Source of the DNA: Streptomyces glaucescens
GTDB lineage: Bacteria > Actinomycetota > Actinomycetes > Streptomycetales > Streptomycetaceae
Length of the DNA: 64,000 nt
Assembly (NCBI RefSeq): GCF_000761215.1
Contig: NZ_CP009438.1
Span: 3,465,001 to 3,529,000, forward strand
Reading direction: 5' to 3'
Part shown: positions 49,740 to 57,693 of the stretch, in pieces
Numbering within the stretch: position 1 is the first letter of the stretch
Layout of the letters: every line of letters starts with the position of its first letter
Notes under the pieces: model-generated
The model's database searches: none
What the model saw: only the letters and a program-made list of their open reading frames with translations
Told to the model about the DNA's origin: nothing
Program-made: the position numbers and the translations under genes

Positions 49740-52313
49740 ATGAGCACCGAGGAGAAGCCCGCGGCCCCCCGGTCCCTCGCGGAAGCGCTCCGCGCCCGGG
49801 ACGACGACTCCCTTGCCGCGCTCCTGCGCAGCCGCCCCGACCTCATCACGCCCGTGCCCACGGACCTGACCCAGCTGGCCACCCGGGCGGGCACCCGGGC
49901 CTCGGTGGTGCGTGCCCTGGAGCGGCTGGACCGGTTCGCGCTGCAGACCGCGCAGGCGCTGGCCGTGGCCCCGGACCCGGCGTCGTACGCGCAGCTGCTC
50001 GGCCTGCTGGCGGGCGACGACGGCGATCCGGCCGTGGCGGCGGCGCTGCCGCGCGCGGTGGGCGTGCTGCGCGAGCAGGCGCTGGTGTGGGGCGGCGACG
50101 ACCGGCTGCGGCTGGTGCGCACCGCGCGGGAACTGCTCGCGCCGTCCCCGCAGCACCCGTCCCCGACGGGGCTGGGACCCACGGTGCAGGAGGCGACCGC
50201 CGGGATGTCGCCGGGCCGGATCCAGGAGATCGTGGCGGAGGCGGGTCTGCCGTCCACGCACGACGCGGTCTCCGCGGTGGCCTCGCTGACCGCGCTGTTC
50301 TCCGACCGCGCCCGAATGCGCGCGCTGCTCGCCGACGCGCCGCGGGAGTCGCTCCAGGTGCTGGAGCGACTGGTGTGGGGGCCGCCGTACGGGCAGGTCA
50401 CCGCGGAACCGGCGCCCCGGCTGCGGTGGCTGCTGGACCGGGGGCTGCTGCTGCCGACCGCGCCCGGCACGGTGGTGCTGCCGCGGGAGGTGGCCCTCCA
50501 TCTGCGCGCCGGGCGCGCGCACCGGGCGCCCGAGCCGGTGCCGCCGGCCGTGGAGCTGGCGGCCGCGCACCGTCCACAGGTTGTGGACGCGACGGCCGCC
50601 GGACAGGCGCTGACCGCGCTGGCCACCGTGGAGGAACTGCTGAAGGAGTGGGACGAGGGCGGTCCCGCGGTGCTGCGGGCCGGCGGACTGAGCGTGCGCG
50701 ACCTGAAGCGCACCGCCGTCGCCCTCGACGTCCCCGAGCCGGTCGCCGCCTTCTGGGTGGAACTGGCCTACGCCGCCGGGCTGATCGCCTCCGACGGGGA
50801 GGCCGACGAGCGGTACGCCGCCACCCCGGCCTACGACGAGTGGCTGGAGCGGCCCCCCGCCGAACGCTGGGGCCGGCTCGCCGAGGCGTGGCTGGCCGCC
50901 ACCCGCACGCCGGGGCTCGTCGGCGGGCGGGACGCCAAGGACCGCACCCTGTCCGCGCTCGGCCCCGGCCTCGACCGCTCGGCCGCGCCCGAGGTGCGGC
51001 ACCGGGTGCTCGGCCTGCTCGCCGCCCTGCCCGAGGGCGCGGCGCCCGACGCCGAGTCGGTGCTCGCCCGCCTGCGCTGGGAGCGGCCCTCGCGGGGCGG
51101 CCGGGAAACCGAGGAGGACCTGCGGGCGCGGCTCGCGCGGTGGACGCTGACGGAGGCCGAGCTGCTCGGTGTGACGGGACGGGGGGCGCTGTCCGCGCAC
51201 GGGCGGGCCCTGCTGGGGGCGCCCGCACCCGCGCACGCGCCGGAGCGTACGCCCGCGCCGGAGCCGGAGGGCCCCGGGGACAAGCTCCCCGTGCACCACC
51301 ACCGCCACCCCGCACCGGCCGCACCGCTCTCCCCCGCCGAACAGGCCGTGGCCACCGCCGCCGCCACCCGGCTGCTCGCCCCGCTGCTGCCCGAACCGCT
51401 GGACCACGTCCTGCTCCAGGCCGACCTCACGGCCGTGGCGCCCGGCCCGCTGCACCGGCCGCTGGCCGAGACGCTGGGGGTGCTCGCCGAGGTCGAGTCG
51501 AAGGGCGGCGCGACCGTCTACCGCTTCACCCCCGCCTCCGTACGCCGCGCCCTGGACGCCGGCCGCAGCGCCTCCGACCTGCACGCGTTCCTCGCCGAGC
51601 ACTCCCGCACCCCGGTGCCGCAGCCGCTCGCCTACCTGATCGACGACGTCGCCCGCAGGCACGGCCACCTGCGGGTGGGCGCCGCCTCCGCGTACGTCCG
51701 CTGCGACGACGACGCGCTGCTCGACGAGATCCTCGCCGACAAGCGGGCCGCGGGGCTGCGGCTGCGCCGGCTGGCGCCGACCGTGCTGGCCGCCCAGGCC
51801 GACCCCGCCACGCTGCTGGAGGGGCTGCGCGGCATGGGCTTCGCCCCGGCCGCCGAGTCCGCCGAGGGCGACGTGCTGATCACCCGCGCGCACGCCCACC
51901 GCACCCCGCCGCGCACCGCGCCCGAGCCGGTGCCGGACGGCCCGCCGGTGCCCGACGCGACACTGCTCGCCGCCGCGATCCGGGCGATCAAGGCGGGCGA
52001 CCTCGCCGCGACCGCCCCCCGCGAGCCGGGTGCCACCGGCAGCTCGGGCGCCGGGGCGCCGCCCGCGGGCGGCGAGCCGCCGCGCACCGGCCCCGCCGAG
52101 ACCCTGGCCACCGTGCAGGCCGCCGTCCTCACCGGGCAGTCGCTGTGGATCGGCTATGTGAACGCGGAGGGGGCGGCGAGCCGGCGGGTGATCGCCCCGG
52201 TGCGGGTGGAGGGCGGCTTCGTGACGGCGTACGACCACACCGCGGACGAGGTCCGCACCTTCGCGCTGCACCGCATCACGGGTGTGGCGGAGCTGGCGGA
52301 CGAGGAGGGCTGA
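49740..52313 (+). CDS. Helicase-associated (XPB/Ssl2 N-terminal-like) protein with C-terminal WYL-like domain
   Basis: An 857-aa protein with no helicase motifs of its own. The N-terminal half has repeated winged-helix-like segments (LAEALRARDDDSLAALLRSRPDL, LDRFALQTAQALAVA). The middle, ATRLLAPLLPEPLDHVLLQADLTAVAPGPL, is the 'helicase_C_3'/XPB-associated region. The C-terminus is WYL-like (GQSLWIGYVNAEGAASRRVIAPVRV, DEVRTFALHRITGV). This family is found next to an XPB helicase in actinobacteria and may load or regulate it. Here the XPB gene lies 2 kb downstream, with three genes inserted between. The mRNA is probably leaderless. Confidence 0.82.
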   Translation: MSTEEKPAAPRSLAEALRARDDDSLAALLRSRPDLITPVPTDLTQLATRAGTRASVVRALERLDRFALQTAQALAVAPDPASYAQLLGLLAGDDGDPAVAAALPRAVGVLREQALVWGGDDRLRLVRTARELLAPSPQHPSPTGLGPTVQEATAGMSPGRIQEIVAEAGLPSTHDAVSAVASLTALFSDRARMRALLADAPRESLQVLERLVWGPPYGQVTAEPAPRLRWLLDRGLLLPTAPGTVVLPREVALHLRAGRAHRAPEPVPPAVELAAAHRPQVVDATAAGQALTALATVEELLKEWDEGGPAVLRAGGLSVRDLKRTAVALDVPEPVAAFWVELAYAAGLIASDGEADERYAATPAYDEWLERPPAERWGRLAEAWLAATRTPGLVGGRDAKDRTLSALGPGLDRSAAPEVRHRVLGLLAALPEGAAPDAESVLARLRWERPSRGGRETEEDLRARLARWTLTEAELLGVTGRGALSAHGRALLGAPAPAHAPERTPAPEPEGPGDKLPVHHHRHPAPAAPLSPAEQAVATAAATRLLAPLLPEPLDHVLLQADLTAVAPGPLHRPLAETLGVLAEVESKGGATVYRFTPASVRRALDAGRSASDLHAFLAEHSRTPVPQPLAYLIDDVARRHGHLRVGAASAYVRCDDDALLDEILADKRAAGLRLRRLAPTVLAAQADPATLLEGLRGMGFAPAAESAEGDVLITRAHAHRTPPRTAPEPVPDGPPVPDATLLAAAIRAIKAGDLAATAPREPGATGSSGAGAPPAGGEPPRTGPAETLATVQAAVLTGQSLWIGYVNAEGAASRRVIAPVRVEGGFVTAYDHTADEVRTFALHRITGVAELADEEG

Positions 52314-52470
52314 GGGCGCCGCCCGCGCGGGGCCCGCTCACCCGCACGGGTGTACGCGGGCGTTCATGCACGCCACGCCGGGCTTTTCCCACCCATGAGG
52401 GAGCTTGCCGGGCCCGCCGCATTCCGGCGCCGGGAGCCGGGCAGCCACCGGTTGTCCTGATCACGCACGA

Positions 52471-52498
52471 GCCCGGGCCGCCAGGCGGCGGCCCGGGC
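52471..52498 (+). repeat. 12-bp hairpin just before the first secreted peptide
   Basis: GCCCGGGCCGCC (52471-52482) pairs perfectly with GGCGGCCCGGGC (52487-52498) across a 4-nt loop. It ends 10 nt before GAAAGGAAG and 23 nt before the peptide start codon. It could terminate the upstream gene or act as a leader stem that affects translation. Confidence 0.65.
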
Positions 52499-52521
52499 GG
52501 CACAGCCGAAAGGAAGTCCCC

Positions 52522-52650
52522 ATGCGCGCAGCCCGTCGTGCGGCCGCCGTTCTCTCCGCCGCCGTCCTGATGTTCGGCGCTCTCACCACCCAGGCCGCCG
52601 CGATCAGCATCGACGTCGCCGGACTGGTCCTCGAGACGCCGCAGGTCTGA
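52522..52650 (+). CDS. 42-aa secreted peptide precursor
   Basis: The frame encodes a clear signal peptide, MRAARRAAAVLSAAVLMFG then ALTTQAAA, followed by a mature segment of only about 15 residues, ISIDVAGLVLETPQV. AAAGGAAG lies about 8 nt before the ATG. No known family is recognised. The mature part has no cysteine and is short and hydrophobic, more like a signalling or surface peptide than an enzyme. A second small secreted precursor follows, and a strong terminator-like hairpin (52668-52702) lies between them. Confidence 0.65.
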   Translation: MRAARRAAAVLSAAVLMFGALTTQAAAISIDVAGLVLETPQV

Positions 52651-52667
52651 TCCGGCGCCCGCGGCCC

Positions 52668-52702
52668 GGGCCGGTCCCGTTCAGCCCCCCCGGGACCGGC
52701 CC
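52668..52702 (+). terminator. Hairpin after the first secreted peptide
   Basis: GGGCCGGTCCC (52668-52678) pairs perfectly with GGGACCGGCCC (52692-52702), loop 13 nt, 18 nt after the stop codon. It is probably a terminator or attenuator that sets the ratio of the two peptide mRNAs. Confidence 0.65.
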
Positions 52703-52742
52703 CCGACCTCTCCCCCGTCCCGTGCGAAAGGCCTGACGTCCC

Positions 52743-52970
52743 ATGCGCTGCGAACCCCCCGTCCCCCTGCGCCGCACCCGCGCCGCCGCCGTCGCGGTCT
52801 CCGTCACCGCGCTGGTCTCGGCCGCCGCGCTGGTCGGCGCCCTGGCCCCGCGGGCGTCCGCGGCGGCGCCGCTGCCGTTGCCGTTCGCCGGAGCCGAACC
52901 GCTGGTCACGGAGGGGGTGACCATCGAGGGACCGCTGATCAACACGATCGCTCTGCCCACGCTGAGGTGA
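52743..52970 (+). CDS. 75-aa secreted peptide precursor
   Basis: A signal peptide with an extended basic start (LRRTRAAAVAVSVTALVS, AAALVGALAPRASAAA) is followed by a mature segment of about 34 residues: APLPLPFAGAEPLVTEG and VTIEGPLINTIALPTLR. The C-terminal part is hydrophobic and without cysteine. A weak AAAGG lies 14 nt before the ATG. It is on the same strand as the 42-aa precursor, 92 nt away, and its last 32 nt overlap the convergent YqhA-IstB gene. Function unknown. Confidence 0.6.
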   Translation: MRCEPPVPLRRTRAAAVAVSVTALVSAAALVGALAPRASAAAPLPLPFAGAEPLVTEGVTIEGPLINTIALPTLR

Positions 52971-54222
52971 CCGGGCGCCGGCGGTAGCTGTCCCCTTCGA
53001 GCCGTACGGTCTCCGCGTGGTGGGCGAGACGGTCCACCATCGCCGGGAGGGACGGGCCGTCGAGGACCTCGTGCCAGCGCTCCAGCGGGCGGTCGCTGGT
53101 CACGATCAGCGAGCCGCGCTCGTAGCGGTGGGCGACCAGGCGGAACAGCAGGCGCGCGGCGTCCGCGTCGAAGGGGACGTAACCGACCTCGTCGACGATG
53201 AGGAGGGGAACGTCGTCGAGCCCGGCCAGTTTCTCCGCGAGCCGCCCCGCGGCCTCGGCGCCGGCCAGCCGGTCCACCCATTCGGCTGCGGTCGCGAACA
53301 GCACCCGGTGCCCGGCCTGGCAGGCGCGCAGCCCGAGCGCGATCGCGAGGTGGGTCTTGCCGGTGCCGGGGGCGCCGGTGAACAGCACGTTGCGGCGGGC
53401 GGCGAGGAAGTCGAGCTTGCCGAGCCGGGCCACCGCGTCCCGGTCGAAGACGCGCGGGTACCCGGTGTCGAAGTCCTCGAGCTGCTTGCGGGCGGGGAAG
53501 GCGGCGTCCCGGATCCGGTCCTCGGCGTGCGACTCGCGCGCGGGCGGACCGGCCTGGGCGGGGAGGGGGAGGGGAGCGGTGGCCGGCCGCACGCCGGGTG
53601 CGGCTCCGCCCGCCGGGCCGGGGCCGCCGTCGTGGTGGGGGTGCCGGCCGGCCGGGGCGTGCTCCCGGGGGGCGTGGGCGTGTTCGGAGCGCGCGGCCAT
53701 CGGTCCCGACATGTACGCGAGGATCGCGGCCGACAGGATGAACGCCATGTGGATCACCGTGCCCCACAGCAGGTCGTGGCGTTCCGTGTGGTGCACGTCC
53801 ACGAACATCTGGAGCAGGTGCACCGAGGAGATGCCCACGATGGCGGTGGCGAGCTTGACCTTCAGCACGTTCGGGTTGACGTGCGAGAGCCATTCCGGCT
53901 GGTCGCGGTGGCCCTGGAGGTCGATGCGGGAGACGAACGTCTCGTAGCCGCCCACGATCACCATGATCAGCAGGTTGGCGATCATCACCACGTCGACCAG
54001 CTTCAGCACCGCGAGCATCACATACGTCTCGTCGGCCCGGCCGCTCACGCACCGCACGATCAGCGTCCACAGCTCGTTGAAGAACTTGTAGACGTAGACG
54101 CCCTGCACGACGACCAGGCCGAAGTAGAGCGGGGCCTGGAGCCAGCGGGTGGCGAACAGGGCGTACCCGAGCGTGGCGGTGGGCGGAGGGGGTGTACGCG
54201 TCATGGTCTGCACATCCGCCAT
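52939..54222 (-). CDS. Chimeric UPF0114 (YqhA-like) membrane protein fused to an IstB-type AAA+ ATPase
   Basis: A 427-aa fusion in one uninterrupted frame. Residues 1-175 are a YqhA/TIGR00645 membrane protein with four helices, e.g. RWLQAPLYFGLVVVQGVYV, MIANLLIMVIVGGYETFVSR, IVGISSVHLLQMFVDVHH and IHMAFILSAAILAYM. A His/Pro/Gly-rich linker of about 50 residues leads into an IstB (IS21 helper) ATPase: FPARKQLEDFDTGY, Walker A LFTGAPGTGKTHLAIALGL, Walker B PLLIVDEVGYVPFD, sensor 1 SLIVTSDRPLERW and end AMVDRLAHHAETVRLEGDSY. IstB lacks its first 60 or so residues. GGAGG lies 9 nt before ATG 54222. No IstA transposase or IS ends are nearby. Confidence 0.85.
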   Translation of the reverse strand: MADVQTMTRTPPPPTATLGYALFATRWLQAPLYFGLVVVQGVYVYKFFNELWTLIVRCVSGRADETYVMLAVLKLVDVVMIANLLIMVIVGGYETFVSRIDLQGHRDQPEWLSHVNPNVLKVKLATAIVGISSVHLLQMFVDVHHTERHDLLWGTVIHMAFILSAAILAYMSGPMAARSEHAHAPREHAPAGRHPHHDGGPGPAGGAAPGVRPATAPLPLPAQAGPPARESHAEDRIRDAAFPARKQLEDFDTGYPRVFDRDAVARLGKLDFLAARRNVLFTGAPGTGKTHLAIALGLRACQAGHRVLFATAAEWVDRLAGAEAAGRLAEKLAGLDDVPLLIVDEVGYVPFDADAARLLFRLVAHRYERGSLIVTSDRPLERWHEVLDGPSLPAMVDRLAHHAETVRLEGDSYRRRPVTSAWAERSC

Positions 54223-54367
54223 TCTTCGCAGCCTCCGGCCGTACGGCCGCATGCCGCCACCCGCAGGACTGAATAGACATCCTGTAGGAACGGCCGGCGG
54301 CAGGGCCCGCCGTCCCGCCGTGGATCAGGCACACTGGACGTTTGGCCGCGCGGAAGGATGGACGCAC

Positions 54368-56011
54368 GTGAACGGACCTCTGATCGTCCAGTCGGACAAG
54401 ACTCTGCTGCTCGAGGTCGACCACGAGCGGGCCGACGACTGCCGTCGGGCCATCGCGCCGTTCGCGGAGCTGGAGCGGGCGCCCGAGCACATCCACACCT
54501 ACCGGGTGACGCCGCTCGGGCTGTGGAACGCGCGGGCCGCCGGGCACGACGCCGAGCAGGTGGTGGACGCGCTGGTCGAGTACAGCCGCTACCCGGTGCC
54601 GCACGCCCTGCTCGTCGACATCGCCGAGACCATGGACCGGTACGGGCGGCTGTCGCTGGTCAAGCACCCCGCGCACGGGCTGGTGCTGACCGCCACCGAC
54701 CGGCCGGTGCTGGAGGAGGTGCTGCGTTCCAAGCGGATCGCCCCGCTGGTGGGCGAGCGCATCGACCCGGACACCGTCGTGGTGCACCCCTCGGAGCGCG
54801 GGCAGATCAAGCAGACGCTGCTGAAGCTGGGCTGGCCGGCCGAGGACCTCGCCGGGTACGTGGACGGCGAGGCGCACCCGATCGACCTGGCCGAGGACGG
54901 CTGGGCGCTGCGGCCGTACCAGAAGCAGGCGGTCGAGAACTTCTGGCACGGCGGGTCCGGTGTCGTCGTCCTGCCGTGCGGTGCCGGGAAGACGCTGGTC
55001 GGCGCCGGGGCGATGGCCCAGGCCCGGTCGACGACGCTGATCCTCGTCACCAACACCGTCTCCGCGCGGCAGTGGAAGCACGAGCTGGTGAAGCGGACCT
55101 CGCTGACCGAGGACGAGATCGGCGAGTACAGCGGGACGCGCAAGGAGATCCGGCCGGTCACCATCGCCACCTACCAGGTGCTGACGACCCGGCGGAAGGG
55201 TGTCTACCCGCACCTGGAGCTGTTCGACTCCCGGGACTGGGGCCTGATCGTCTACGACGAGGTGCACCTGCTGCCGGCGCCCGTCTTCAAGTTCACCGCC
55301 GACCTCCAGGCGCGGCGGCGGCTCGGGCTGACCGCGACGCTGGTCCGCGAGGATGGCCGCGAGTCCGACGTGTTCTCCCTCATCGGGCCGAAGCGGTTCG
55401 ACGCGCCGTGGAAGGAGATCGAGGCGCAGGGGTACATCGCGCCCGCGGACTGCGTCGAGGTGCGGGTGAACCTGACCGACTCCGAGCGGCTGGCGTACGC
55501 GACGGCCGAGGCGGAGGAGAAGTACCGGTTCTGCGCCACGACCGCGACCAAGCGGAAGGTCACCGAGGCGATCGTGCGGCGCTTCGCCGGACAGCAGATC
55601 CTCGTCATCGGCCAGTACATCGACCAGCTCGACGAACTCGGCGAACACCTCGGCGCACCCGTGATCAAGGGCGAGACGACCAACGCCCAGCGCGAGAAGC
55701 TGTTCGACGCGTTCCGGCAGGGCGAGATCAGCGTCCTGGTGGTGTCCAAGGTCGCCAACTTCTCCATCGACCTGCCCGAGGCCACCGTCGCCATCCAGGT
55801 CTCCGGCACCTTCGGCTCCCGGCAGGAGGAGGCCCAGCGCCTCGGCCGCGTGCTGCGGCCCAAGTCGGACGGCCACCAGGCGCACTTCTACTCCGTGGTC
55901 GCCCGCGACACCATCGACCAGGACTTCGCCGCCCACCGGCAGCGTTTCCTCGCCGAACAGGGCTACGCGTACCGGATCATGGACGCGGACGAGCTGCTCG
56001 CGGGGAGCTGA
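54368..56011 (+). CDS. XPB/Rad25-type DNA helicase
   Basis: A 547-aa SF2 helicase. Residues 1-180 are the XPB N-terminal damage-recognition-like region (PLIVQSDKTLLLEVDHERADDCR). Then: ALRPYQKQAVENFW, Walker A LPCGAGKTLVGAG, motif II IVYDEVHLLP, motif III LGLTATLVREDGRESD, the RED motif included, motif IV-V LVIGQYIDQLDELGEHLG, VVSKVANFSIDLPE, and motif VI EEAQRLGRVLRPKSDG. GTG 54368 starts VNGPLIVQ, as in actinobacterial orthologues. It translocates 3'-5' on DNA; its pathway role in bacteria is not settled. The 3' end overlaps a convergent gene by 49 nt. Confidence 0.93.
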   Translation: MNGPLIVQSDKTLLLEVDHERADDCRRAIAPFAELERAPEHIHTYRVTPLGLWNARAAGHDAEQVVDALVEYSRYPVPHALLVDIAETMDRYGRLSLVKHPAHGLVLTATDRPVLEEVLRSKRIAPLVGERIDPDTVVVHPSERGQIKQTLLKLGWPAEDLAGYVDGEAHPIDLAEDGWALRPYQKQAVENFWHGGSGVVVLPCGAGKTLVGAGAMAQARSTTLILVTNTVSARQWKHELVKRTSLTEDEIGEYSGTRKEIRPVTIATYQVLTTRRKGVYPHLELFDSRDWGLIVYDEVHLLPAPVFKFTADLQARRRLGLTATLVREDGRESDVFSLIGPKRFDAPWKEIEAQGYIAPADCVEVRVNLTDSERLAYATAEAEEKYRFCATTATKRKVTEAIVRRFAGQQILVIGQYIDQLDELGEHLGAPVIKGETTNAQREKLFDAFRQGEISVLVVSKVANFSIDLPEATVAIQVSGTFGSRQEEAQRLGRVLRPKSDGHQAHFYSVVARDTIDQDFAAHRQRFLAEQGYAYRIMDADELLAGS

Positions 56012-57105
56012 GGCCGCAGCAGCACCAGCAGCGCCACCGCCACCAGCGGGTACGGCGACGCCAGCGGCTGCTGCCACCACGCCAGGCGCAGGTCCGAGGA
56101 CCCCTCGTGCGGGACCAGCCACAGGGTGCGCGCGGTGAAGACGAGCGCGGTCGCCGCCGCGAGGCGGGGGCGGCCGTCCGCCAGGAGCACCGCGATCAGC
56201 GGGACGCACCACACCCAGTGGTGGGACCAGCTGATCGGGGAGACCAGGAGCGCGGTGAGCGCGGTCAGCGGGACGCCGTGGCGGTCGCCGCCCGCGCGGG
56301 CCGCCAGCAGGAGGCCGGCCGCCGCCGTCAGCAGCGCCGGGAGCCACCACGCCGGGCCCGGGGCCGGATCGCCCAGCAGCCGGGCCACCAGCCCCTGGAG
56401 GGACTGGTTGTCGACGATCCACGGCTTGCCCACCCGGCCGGTCTCCCAGAGGTGGCGCAGCCAGTAGCCGGCGCTCGCCGCGGGCAGGAGCAGGGCGCCG
56501 AGCAGGACCGTCGCGGCGAGCGCCGCCGTCGCGGCCGCGGCCTCGCGGCGGCGGCCGGTCAGCAGCAGGTACGGGACGAAGACGGCCGGCGTCAGTTTGA
56601 TCCCGGCCGCGATCCCCACCGCCACACCCTTGCCGCGGGCGCCGTCCGGCCGGGTGAGGTCCCACAGGACCAGGCACGCCAGGGCGAGGTTGACCTGCCC
56701 GAAGAGGAGGGTCTGGAAGACGGGCTCCAGCCACAGCGCGAGGGCCGTCGCCGCGCACAGCGCCGGCACGCGCGCGGGCAGGTCCGCCAGGCGGGCGGAG
56801 AGGCGCACGAGCCAGGCGAGCAGCGCGGTGTTGCCCGCGAGGAAGACCGCTTTCAGGGCGGCCGGGGGGAGCCAGGCCGTGGGGGTGAGCAGAAGGGCGG
56901 CGAAGGGCGGGTAGGTGGCCGGGAGATGCCACTCGGTGACCGTGAACCCGTACAGGTCACGGCCGCCGAGGACCGCCTCGCCCTCCGCCTGGTAGACCAG
57001 CGCGTCGGCCATGGGGATGCGCTGGGCCACGCACAGCACGGCGAACGCCGTGAGGGAGACCACGAGGAGGAGCCAGGAAGTCGCGCTGCGTGCTTGGCAG
57101 GTCAC
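55963..57105 (-). CDS. Glycosyltransferase family 87 (polyprenyl-phosphate mannosyltransferase-like) membrane protein
   Basis: A 380-aa membrane protein with about ten helices. The GT-C/DUF2029 pattern is clear: an early acidic loop (ADALVYQAEGEAVLGGRDLY), then HLPATYPPFAALLLTP, the conserved FGQVNLALACLVLWDL, GIAAGIKLTPAVFVPYLLLTGR and SPISWSHHWVWCVP. In actinobacteria such enzymes add mannose or arabinose from a polyprenyl donor on the outer face. GTG 57105 has TAGGGT as a -10 box 7 nt upstream (57118-57113), so the mRNA is probably leaderless. Confidence 0.88.
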   Translation of the reverse strand: MTCQARSATSWLLLVVSLTAFAVLCVAQRIPMADALVYQAEGEAVLGGRDLYGFTVTEWHLPATYPPFAALLLTPTAWLPPAALKAVFLAGNTALLAWLVRLSARLADLPARVPALCAATALALWLEPVFQTLLFGQVNLALACLVLWDLTRPDGARGKGVAVGIAAGIKLTPAVFVPYLLLTGRRREAAAATAALAATVLLGALLLPAASAGYWLRHLWETGRVGKPWIVDNQSLQGLVARLLGDPAPGPAWWLPALLTAAAGLLLAARAGGDRHGVPLTALTALLVSPISWSHHWVWCVPLIAVLLADGRPRLAAATALVFTARTLWLVPHEGSSDLRLAWWQQPLASPYPLVAVALLVLLRPQLPASSSSASMIRYA

Positions 57106-57186
57106 GCCGGTGACCCTAGGGGGTGTGCGGCCCGCCGGGCCGGACGCCGGGAGCCCGGCGCGGTCGACGGGGTGCCCCCGGGACCG

Positions 57187-57375
57187 TCACGGGCGGCGGA
57201 CTCCCGCCTCCTCGCCGTACTCACCGAGGATGATCACGTCGAAGGCGGCGCCCGCGAAGACCCGCACGGCGCGGAGCGCGTCGCCCAGCCGGTGCCGGTG
57301 GCTGCCGGTGACGGCGGTCGCGCCGGACGGGGGCCGGGCGGGGGCCGGTAGGGGGGTGATGGCTGCTGCACTCAT
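57187..57375 (-). CDS. 62-aa hypothetical protein
   Basis: MSAAAITPLPAPARPPSGA is followed by the basic stretch TGSHRHRLGDALRAVRVF, then AGAAFDVIILGEYGEEAGVRRP. The C-terminal 25 residues form one amphipathic or membrane-associated helix with charged ends. Codon third positions are GC-rich as expected for a real gene, and GGAG sits just before the ATG. I recall similar short proteins in other streptomycetes but no function. It lies alone between GT87 and the HelD promoter region. Confidence 0.5.
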   Translation of the reverse strand: MSAAAITPLPAPARPPSGATAVTGSHRHRLGDALRAVRVFAGAAFDVIILGEYGEEAGVRRP

Positions 57376-57693
57376 GTCTCCATGGTGGATTCCCGGACAT
57401 AAGGTCCGCATCGGTCTCTGGTCTGCTTCGTCCCCTAGGGGGGCGGGGGGTGCCCGTACGCCGTGCGGGGGAAGCGCGGTGCGCTGCCTTCCGGGGGCGC
57501 GGCGGGGGCGCTGGCACCGGGGGCGGCGGGGCGCTCACGGGGCGGCCCCCGGAAAAACGGCTGGCCCGCACCCGCACCGCTCGCCTAAAATCTCCGCTCT
57601 TGCCCGCCTCCCCACGGAGTGCCGCCGCCCGGACGGAAACCGGTCGGCATCCCGCAGCCACCCGCCCACGCAGGTCCTTCCGGAGGCACCCCC
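57376..57693. other. Intergenic region with HelD promoter
   Basis: About 320 nt. G-rich runs occupy 57434-57540. TAAAAT (57586-57591) is a good -10 box for the HelD gene about 100 nt upstream of its start; no good -35 is seen. I looked for the rifamycin-associated element known before some helR genes and did not find it. Confidence 0.5.

Noticed and set aside
47703..52271. A 1522-codon minus-strand frame through the helicase-associated gene
   Set aside because: Only the terminal HAD hydrolase (47703-48353) is real; the rest is antisense to the 857-aa WYL protein.
52939..54222. Intact IS21 insertion sequence
   Set aside because: No IstA transposase, no terminal inverted repeats and no target duplication are visible; the IstB domain is part of a longer host-type gene.
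52604..56932. A 1442-codon minus-strand frame across the XPB helicase
   Set aside because: It is antisense to the XPB gene and reads the YqhA-IstB gene out of frame; no domain can be recognised in it.
57376..57693. Rifamycin-associated element upstream of the HelD gene
   Set aside because: I looked for the paired inverted motif reported before helR genes and saw none, so rifamycin induction is not claimed.
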